Source: Lotus japonicus (lineage: Eukaryota; Streptophyta; Magnoliopsida; Fabales; Fabaceae). From it: a stretch of DNA of 64,000 bases. The stretch spans positions 36,791,176 through 36,855,175 of the forward strand of contig NC_080046.1 of NCBI RefSeq assembly GCF_012489685.1, read 5' to 3'. Each line of letters starts with the position of its first letter. The stretch's first letter is position 1. A model generated the notes under the pieces. That model was not told the DNA's origin. It was given only the letters and a program-made list of their open reading frames with translations, and searched no databases. Shown here piece by piece: positions 57,983-64,000 of the stretch. The position numbers were made by a program, and so were the translations under genes.

Positions 57983-58704
57983 TGACAAAACTAAGATTTT
58001 TGATGAACAATTCTTAAACATTAAACTGAATTCACTCAGAGTTTAGAGATATAGAATAAGACTTATCCTGATGTGAATAGTTTATCTTGCTCATTCTGAA
58101 TTCAAGTCACTGCTTGATTCTGAGCTTAGCTCCCCCTGAATCTAATACTTGATGAAAACGTTAGTAAAGTCTAGATTCTGAGCTAAATTATATAAGAGTT
58201 CAGAGTGAAAAGCTTATGACATAGATGAAAAACGAATAATCAGAGCGCATAAGTGATCAGAGTCATGGACAAGGTATCAGAGTCTTGGGTATCAGAGTCA
58301 ACTTAGAATCACTTCAGAAGAAGTGAAATGTATTCCTTGTATTTGCCCAGTGACACATCTATGGTCATGAAGGTGGAACTCTTAAAATCTCCAAAAGAAA
58401 AATAAGTCACACTAACACATCTTACACATCAAAAACTGGGTTTACTCCCCCTTTTTGTCATAAGCAAAAAGCTCGGGGTGTGAAAAACTTAGCTTGAAGT
58501 ACAAGGTACTCCCCCTTAGAGAAGGTCTAAGTTGAAAGAAAATGAAGACGATGTAAGAATCAGAGTGAGGCGATAATAAATAGAAGAGTTAATGCAAGGG
58601 ATGAACGTTTACCACCGGTCAAGTGAGTAAATAGAAGGGTCAGTTACCAAGTACTTAACCTCGAGAAACTGTAAGAGCATTAACTTTCAGAGAGAAAGTG
58701 AAGC
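57983..58704. other. Non-coding stretch between PPT and the small antisense gene
   Basis: It is rich in CAGAGTC/TCAGAG words and has a second C-run (ACTCCCCCTTTTTGTCAT, 58446-58463) that looks like a copy of the PPT region. No coding frame. Confidence 0.45.
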
Positions 58705-58714
58705 CTATATAAAG
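58705..58714 (+). promoter_or_regulatory. TATA box of the small antisense gene in the copia element
   Basis: CTATATAAAG lies about 50 bases upstream of the ATG at 58764, so the 5' UTR would be about 20-30 bases. Confidence 0.6.
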
Positions 58715-58763
58715 CGTTGGAGAGAAAGGTAAGCTTCACATCGCGAATAATATTCAGAAAAAA

Positions 58764-59156
58764 ATGGCATCATACAGAATGGCATTAGAAGAGCTCAGAA
58801 GGAAGGCGTTTGAGGAAGATATGTTCCTCAATATTAGGCATCCCGATGGTACAAAGACCATACAAGAGCTGACGAAGACACTGCTTGAAGAAGATCTTGG
58901 TCCAGAGATGGAGAAAGATCTGAAGGAGTTCCTCTGCTTCGTGGAAGAGATTCAGGAGCTTTGCCAGCGGGAGCTGAATCTGCTGGAAGAGAAGGAGACT
59001 GTGGAAAAGAGACTCAAGACGACAGAAGATGGTCTAGAGAAAGATGATCTGAGCATCAAACTTGGCAACATAGAGTATGCATTGGATCGTCTGGAGAAGG
59101 AAAGAGTGGAGCAGCGCCAAGAATGCAGAAGAATGAGGAAGGATCCTCCATTCTAG
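58764..59156 (+). CDS. Small coiled-coil protein gene antisense to the copia element (unknown function)
   Basis: The 130-residue frame starts MASYRMALEELRR at the first ATG after the TATA box. It is highly charged (E/K/R/L-rich) with long helical heptads, and has no signal peptide or membrane segment. No named domain is recognised. Its N-terminus (R..L...R..AF..D.F.N) and its following helices look like those of the antisense gene at 4858-5367 in the gypsy element. It runs tail to tail with the ORF at 59371-62220, with 214 bases between the stops. The frame is intact. Confidence 0.65.
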   Translation: MASYRMALEELRRKAFEEDMFLNIRHPDGTKTIQELTKTLLEEDLGPEMEKDLKEFLCFVEEIQELCQRELNLLEEKETVEKRLKTTEDGLEKDDLSIKLGNIEYALDRLEKERVEQRQECRRMRKDPPF

Positions 59157-59370
59157 ATATAGGGAAGAATGTATGATGGAAAGAGTTATGATGTAAACAT
59201 AGAACAATTATGAATAAAACAGGTTTTGCAAACATATGTGACACAAAGATATATAGATATACGCATATAGAATTACAAATGAACAAATTAAAGTAAGTAA
59301 ATAAGCAGAGTTTAAATAAAACAACGTTAAATAAAAAGGAAAAGGAAGAAAAAGAAGAGATCCTAAAAAA

Positions 59371-62220
59371 CTAAGATTTGTCAGTACGGCGCAGAAGTTC
59401 CATCATCATGTGCTTCATCTCAATCAGCATGGATTCATGAGTGTCAAGACGTTGTTCCATGATGTCGAGTCTGGATGAGCTTGTCGGAGTAGAGCTTGAA
59501 GGAACATTCTGAGCAGCTTGAGGTTCTGGAATGGAAGCAGAAGCAGCAGGAGTAAACGGAACTGGTGCAAGTCGCTCTGCCTCAGCCTCAGCTTCAAGAC
59601 GTTCTGCCTCAAGTCTGGCTTGTTCAGCCTGAGCTGCTGCTTGACGGGCAGCTTCTTCTTCTTGTTCTTTCTGTCTCTTGGCTTCTTCAATGGCTTCAAG
59701 AAGCTTGGTTCTCTGTTCGAGTTCATGAAGAGCCACCCTCCTAGCAAACCTTTGCTTTGCAGCCTCAATGCTCTGACTTCCCTCTGCATGCAGGAGCTGC
59801 AGCATAACGGGAAACTGAGCCACCAGCCAAGTGCTCAAATTGTTCCACTCATCAGCCACATTTTCAGCATTCTCACTGAGGTCAGTCTGACCGTGCACAT
59901 TGCGGAGCCTCAAGGAGGCTTCATGATTGAAAATATTGATGCACTCAGAGAGAGATGTGGGTTGAAGGTGAGTATAGGGAATGATGGAGAGGTTGGGTGC
60001 AGGAGAGGCTGGGTGATTGCTGCTATGAGCTTCAGAGGCACCTTGTGGAGAACCAATGTTAATTATGGGAGCATTGGGTTCAGAGGTTCCACGGTGAGGG
60101 TCTGAAGTTTCAACCAGAGGGTGAGGTGATCTAACCGAGGATTGGTTAGATACTGATTGTTCAGGTTCAGGGTCTGGTTGAATTGGCTCTTGTTGGTCAG
60201 GGACAGGGTGAGCCTGTTGGACTAAGGGGTCTGCCTCTTGGATAGGATTGGCCAAGATAGGTTCATCTGGGTCAACTAGACGTTCAGGTCTAGGGCCAGG
60301 ATATTGCCTAGGGCTTGGACAGGTAAGGTAATATTCTTCCAAGGCAGATACCTTCTCTTTCCTAACCTCCATGAATTTTCTAAGTGATTCAGAGGTATTG
60401 GAGGGAGGAGAGTCAAAGACATTGATGGGGAAGGATACAGGTGTGAAGGCTGATGAAGAGTCTGTATCCGTGGTTCTGACAGCAGGACGTGCTGATGCTC
60501 TGGGAGCAGAGTGATCAGACGTTCTGGGTTGTGATTCTGTTGGTTTGGGTTCTGGTTGGTTTTGAATGATGGGTTCAGAAGTTAATGGGTCGTATGGAAT
60601 GGTGAGGAGAGAGGTTGGATCTTCTGACCTAGAGGGTTGGTTCTGAAGCAAATTCCAGAGTGGTGCTTCAGTAGGAGAAGGTTGAAAGAATGAAGATCTT
60701 GGGGAATGTGGTGGAGAGGTGGTTTGTGCGGCTGGCTGGGATTCATGAATAGGAGTGAGGGGATTTGAAGAGTGTTGGAGTAAGGCAGAAATTGGGAGTG
60801 CATCAAATAAATTCAAATCATCATCAGAGGTAAGTGCAGGCTTACTTGTATGTGCTGATGATCGAGTCACTCTGGCAGGAGGTTCAGTCCTTCTGACCTC
60901 TGCAGCAGCTGGTTCCACCCGAGTAGGCTTCACCACAATTCTGACTTTCTTCTGCTTCTTCTTTGGAGGACCATCCTCACTATCATCACCATCATCATCA
61001 TCAGGCTTGCTCTTCGCCTTCTTGACCAGAGGGACATCAGATTCCTCTGAGGATTCGTCCAGAACCATCTTCCTCTTGGTTTTCTTCTTGGGAGGAGAAG
61101 GAAACTCTGGAGCTGGTGGAAGTCTGCTGACGAAATCATCAAGGTCAATCTCGAATCCTTGAGCCCTGAGGTCTTCAACATAGCATCTGATGGCTTCAGG
61201 ATGGTCTGCTTGAGTCCACAGAGGGTAGTCATTCAGAGGCATTCTTCTTCCTCTGATCTCAGAAGATGTGTCCTCATGAGCAGGAGCAATCTTCTTCTGG
61301 ACCAAACCCATCTTCTTCAGAGAGTTGGCAGTGAAGACGTCGCTAACAATTGTGCTCAAGTCCTCTGTGCAACCAGCATTGATCAAATCTTGCACCAAGT
61401 TGCTTTCAATGAGAAAGTCTGAGAGCAGCCTCCCAAAAGGGATATATTTGATGGCTGACTTGATGGAGGAGGTGGTGCGAGACTTCCGGATGCATTCCTT
61501 CAAATAGGAGAACAGGAAGTAGGGAAGGCAGATCTTCTCCTTGTCTTGAATGAAGAACAGCATCGCCTTCTGATTGAAGTTGATGTAGTCTGGAGAACTG
61601 CCCTTTGGTCGTTGATTGATGCAGTTGAGCAGGATCTTGTGCCAGATTCTCAGTTTGGGTTGAAGGTCCATCACTTTGTAGCTCGTCTTGCCCGGTTTGA
61701 AGGTGGTGTACAGGGCCTTGTTGACGATGTCCTTGGTTCTGGGTTTCAGCTTCGATTCCGTCAGTGAGAACCGATACCCATGAGCAGTTTCTGCACCTAG
61801 CAGATTCACGAAGGACTTCTCCGTGATGATGATCTTCCTACCCAGTATGTAAGAGACCACCTGAGTGTCATCACAATCAGCATGCTTCCAGAATTCCTTT
61901 ACCAGCTTCTCATACACCGGTCCTCGAAGTCGATTGAAGTAGTTTCCCCAACCTTGAGCTTGGACTTCAGGACGGAGATCAAACCCATTTGCAGCCAAGT
62001 TGTCGAGGTTGAATCTCCATTCTGCAAGGACTTGAAGTTCCTCAGGAGGAAATACACAGTGAACGGCACAGCCCCGTTCTGCAATAGGAACAATCTCCTC
62101 TTGAGCTTGAGCTTGTTCTTGTGCTGGGTTCTCAGAGCCCCGTTGACCCGTTGCCAACCCGACTACCATGTGAGGGAACTGAGGTGCATCTGCAGTAGAT
62201 CTTCTGGTTTGTCTCACCAT
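59371..62220 (-). CDS. Large ORF after pol of the SIRE-like element: 'putative plant transposon protein' type, not a clear envelope
   Basis: The frame is open from 62376; the ATG at 62220 (MVRQTRRST) is preferred, giving 949 residues. It resembles proteins annotated 'putative plant transposon protein': AERGCAVHCVFPPEEL, RGPVYEKLVKEFWKHA, VSYILGRKIIITEKSFVNLL, PYFLFSYLKECIRKS (about residues 50-290 from this start). An acidic and Lys-rich NLS-like stretch follows (KKKTKRK, PPKKKQKK), then a long Pro/Ser/Thr-rich region. The end is a Glu/Ala/Gln coiled coil (about 59700-59560) and a final amphipathic helix (MEQRLDTHESMLIEMKHM). No signal peptide, membrane anchor or cleavage site typical of an envelope is visible. 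The frame is intact over the whole length, and a CTATACACA stretch near 62360 may act as its TATA. Confidence 0.75.
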   Translation of the reverse strand: MVRQTRRSTADAPQFPHMVVGLATGQRGSENPAQEQAQAQEEIVPIAERGCAVHCVFPPEELQVLAEWRFNLDNLAANGFDLRPEVQAQGWGNYFNRLRGPVYEKLVKEFWKHADCDDTQVVSYILGRKIIITEKSFVNLLGAETAHGYRFSLTESKLKPRTKDIVNKALYTTFKPGKTSYKVMDLQPKLRIWHKILLNCINQRPKGSSPDYINFNQKAMLFFIQDKEKICLPYFLFSYLKECIRKSRTTSSIKSAIKYIPFGRLLSDFLIESNLVQDLINAGCTEDLSTIVSDVFTANSLKKMGLVQKKIAPAHEDTSSEIRGRRMPLNDYPLWTQADHPEAIRCYVEDLRAQGFEIDLDDFVSRLPPAPEFPSPPKKKTKRKMVLDESSEESDVPLVKKAKSKPDDDDGDDSEDGPPKKKQKKVRIVVKPTRVEPAAAEVRRTEPPARVTRSSAHTSKPALTSDDDLNLFDALPISALLQHSSNPLTPIHESQPAAQTTSPPHSPRSSFFQPSPTEAPLWNLLQNQPSRSEDPTSLLTIPYDPLTSEPIIQNQPEPKPTESQPRTSDHSAPRASARPAVRTTDTDSSSAFTPVSFPINVFDSPPSNTSESLRKFMEVRKEKVSALEEYYLTCPSPRQYPGPRPERLVDPDEPILANPIQEADPLVQQAHPVPDQQEPIQPDPEPEQSVSNQSSVRSPHPLVETSDPHRGTSEPNAPIINIGSPQGASEAHSSNHPASPAPNLSIIPYTHLQPTSLSECINIFNHEASLRLRNVHGQTDLSENAENVADEWNNLSTWLVAQFPVMLQLLHAEGSQSIEAAKQRFARRVALHELEQRTKLLEAIEEAKRQKEQEEEAARQAAAQAEQARLEAERLEAEAEAERLAPVPFTPAASASIPEPQAAQNVPSSSTPTSSSRLDIMEQRLDTHESMLIEMKHMMMELLRRTDKS

Positions 62221-62376
62221 TTTGAAGAGGTTGAAGGTTTGAGGTAGAAGATGAAGTTTGAAGGATGAAGAGAGATCGAGAGAGAAATCACGAAGGAGGC
62301 GGTTTTGAAAAGCAGGGAGTGCGAGAGTGAAAACCGGAAGTGAGAGAGAACGTGTGTGTATAGTGGGTTTTATCAA

Positions 62377-62663
62377 ATAACCGTTGTTGATTCAAAAAGC
62401 ACTTTAAGATCAACGGTTGAAAATTAAAGATAGACAGTAACAGTAAAATACACAATCACACACAGAAGATAAGCATATCTACACGCAATCACAACAGACT
62501 GTCACACGGGCACAAGGAACTATGCATCAGAAATTCTGACGCACGTGTTGTTGTCTCAGCTTCAGAGTCAGTACCAGTGGGCACACACACTCTGATTGAG
62601 TTACCTTCTGGACTAGACATCTTCTGATCAAGAAGTATCATAGTCAGAGGTTCTGATCTATCT
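62377..62663. other. Spacer between copia pol and the downstream ORF
   Basis: No coding frame. A TATA-like CTATACACA on the minus strand (about 62358-62366) lies at its lower edge. Confidence 0.4.
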
Positions 62664-64000
62664 TCACTCTGGACAAAAGTCCATGTTTAGATTTTTCAGA
62701 ATAAAATTAAATCTATCTTCAGCTAAGGGCTTTGTAAAGATATCTGCCCATTGATGGTCAGTATCAACAAACTTCAGAAGAAGTACGCCCTTCTGCACAT
62801 AATCTCTAATGAAGTGATACTTTACCTCAATGTGCTTTGCCCTTGAATGCAAGATAGGATTCTTGCTCAACGAAATTGCAGCAGTGTTATCACAATAGAT
62901 TGGGATATTGCTCTCAAGGATCTGATAATCCTCCAGCTGATGTTTCATCCAGAGCATCTGAGTGCTGCATATTGCTGCTGAGATATATTCTGCCTCTGCA
63001 GTTGATAGTGCAATGGTTGATTGCCTCTTGCTTGCCCATGAGACTAGATTGCTTCCCAGAAATTGACAATTTCCAGAAGTACTTTTTCTCTCTGTTCTAT
63101 CTCCAGCATAATCAGCATCACAATAACCTGAAAGCTTATACTCTGATGTTTTCTTATACATCAAGCCAAGGTTAGTGGTGCCTTTCAGATACCTTAGGAT
63201 CCTCTTAACAGCAGTTAAGTGGGTTTCCCTTGGATCTGATTGGAAACGAGCACATAAATGAACACTAAATAATATGTCTGGCCTAGAAGCAGTTAAGTAC
63301 AGAAGTGAACCTATCATGCCACGATAGAGCTTCTGACATACTTTACCACTTATATCTTCTTTTTCCAGAATGCATGTTGGATGCATTGGAGTCTTGGCCA
63401 CTGTAGATTCCAGCATATTGAACTTCTTCAGAAGTTCTTTAGTGTACTTGCTCTGATGGATATATGTTCCTTCTGGTGTTTGATCAACTTGTATTCCCAG
63501 AAAGTACTTTAATTCTCCCATCATACTCATCTCAAATTCAGCCTGCATCATCTCAGAAAATTCTTTGCATAGAGATTGATTAGCAGAACCAAATATAATA
63601 TCATCAACATAAATTTGCACAATTAAGATATCATCTTTATAAGTCTTGCAAAAGAGAGTTGTATCTACTTTACCCCTTACAAACTCATTCTCCAGAAGGA
63701 ATGAGCTAAGTCTCTCATACCATGCTCTGGGAGCTTGCTTCAGACCGTAGAGTGATTTCTTCAATTTGAACACATGGTCTGGTTTCTTTTCATCTTCAAA
63801 ACCTGGGGGTTGATGAACATAGACTTCCTCTGAGATATAACCATTTAGGAAGGCACTCTTTACGTCCATCTGATGTAGAACTATGTTGTGATTTACTGAG
63901 AAAGAAATCAATAGTCTGATTGCCTCCAGTCTTGCTACTGGAGCAAATGTTTCAGTGTAGTCTATTCCTTCCTGCTGGCTGTAGCCTTGAGCAACTAGCC
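62664..64000 (-). CDS. Copia pol C-terminus: reverse transcriptase and RNase H (5' partial)
   Basis: The frame is open to the window edge at 64000 and ends LNMDFCPE. RT motifs are YTETFAPVARLEAIR, HQMDVKSAFLNGYI, SLYGLKQAPRAWYERL and the catalytic YVDDIIFG (about 63610). RNase H has CDADYAGDRTERKSTSG, ALSTAEAEYIS, YCDNTAAISL and HIEVKYHFIRD, ending with DIFTKPL. No stop or frameshift is visible in 445 codons, so this pol may be intact. Integrase and protease lie upstream, outside the window. Confidence 0.93.
   Translation of the reverse strand, partial: LVAQGYSQQEGIDYTETFAPVARLEAIRLLISFSVNHNIVLHQMDVKSAFLNGYISEEVYVHQPPGFEDEKKPDHVFKLKKSLYGLKQAPRAWYERLSSFLLENEFVRGKVDTTLFCKTYKDDILIVQIYVDDIIFGSANQSLCKEFSEMMQAEFEMSMMGELKYFLGIQVDQTPEGTYIHQSKYTKELLKKFNMLESTVAKTPMHPTCILEKEDISGKVCQKLYRGMIGSLLYLTASRPDILFSVHLCARFQSDPRETHLTAVKRILRYLKGTTNLGLMYKKTSEYKLSGYCDADYAGDRTERKSTSGNCQFLGSNLVSWASKRQSTIALSTAEAEYISAAICSTQMLWMKHQLEDYQILESNIPIYCDNTAAISLSKNPILHSRAKHIEVKYHFIRDYVQKGVLLLKFVDTDHQWADIFTKPLAEDRFNFILKNLNMDFCPE

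Larger units (their letters stand above)
56677..64000 (-). mobile_element. Ty1/copia retrotransposon, SIRE-like lineage, 3' part
   Basis: On the minus strand the order is RT and RNase H (64000-62664), a large ORF after pol (62220-59371), a small gene on the opposite strand (58764-59156), the PPT (about 57980-57964) and the 3' LTR (57963 to about 56677). A long ORF in this position is known for SIRE elements. The 5' LTR, gag, protease and integrase lie outside the window. Confidence 0.85.

Noticed and set aside
59371..62220. Calling the large copia ORF a retroviral-type envelope
   Set aside because: No signal peptide, membrane anchor or fusion-type motif is visible. Position alone is not enough.
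59518..62247. Plus-strand ORFs opposite to the large copia ORF
   Set aside because: They are complementary-frame shadows of a long coding frame with biased composition.
62220..62376. Upstream 52-residue extension of the large copia ORF
   Set aside because: It overlaps the likely TATA/5' UTR and lacks family resemblance. The MVRQ start is a better fit.

Overview
This window is plant nuclear DNA, most likely from a papilionoid legume. It holds one conventional host gene, a 13-exon glutamine-dependent asparagine synthetase, surrounded by nested transposable elements. The legume assignment rests on that protein and on the retroelement types (a Tat/Ogre-like Ty3/gypsy element and a SIRE-like Ty1/copia element with an extra ORF after pol). 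I do not assign a genus. No tRNA, rRNA or CRISPR locus was seen.

Layout: (i) 1-15046 is the 3' part of a plus-strand Tat-lineage Ty3/gypsy element. It has gag-end/protease, RT, two RNase H domains and integrase, then two genes on the opposite strand (a small coiled-coil gene and a four-exon plant-mobile-domain gene), then a PPT and the 3' LTR. A 3.9-kb solo LTR (9470-13400, TSD CGAGC) splits the plant-mobile-domain gene. (ii) 15047-22440 is gene-bearing DNA: a TRIM, a SINE, a Stowaway-like MITE, then the asparagine synthetase gene with G-box, TATA box, 12 introns and poly(A) signal. (iii) 22440-28540 holds LINE 3' fragments, a 1.86-kb Mutator-like element with a perfect 9-bp TSD, and a 400-bp foldback element. 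(iv) 28543-42036 is a decayed plus-strand L1 LINE. A complete 10.4-kb element with 3.9-kb LTRs that encodes only Gag (29038-39484, TSD ATATG) is inserted in its ORF1. (v) 42037-48542 is the 3' end of a third LTR element, in minus orientation: a short LTR, a PPT and an antisense gene of the 'putative gypsy type transposon' family. The intron of that gene holds another solo LTR (44080-48234, TSD TTTTT), and its second exon is cut by a second Gag-only element (48543 to an assembly gap at 56189-56288). (vi) 56677-64000 is the 3' part of a minus-strand SIRE-like copia element: RT/RNase H, a large ORF after pol on the same strand, a small coiled-coil gene on the opposite strand, a PPT and the 3' LTR.

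The main observation is that three unrelated LTR retrotransposons here each carry a gene opposite to pol, between pol and the 3' LTR, with its own TATA box. Two of them, one gypsy and one copia, carry small coiled-coil proteins that look related to each other. In the two spliced cases the exon phases agree across every intron, and nested insertions interrupt the reading frames without destroying them. A single family with long LTRs and a Gag-only interior accounts for four insertions and about 26 kb of the window.

All domain names come from reading motifs by eye. Family assignments, pairwise identities and protein relationships were not computed.
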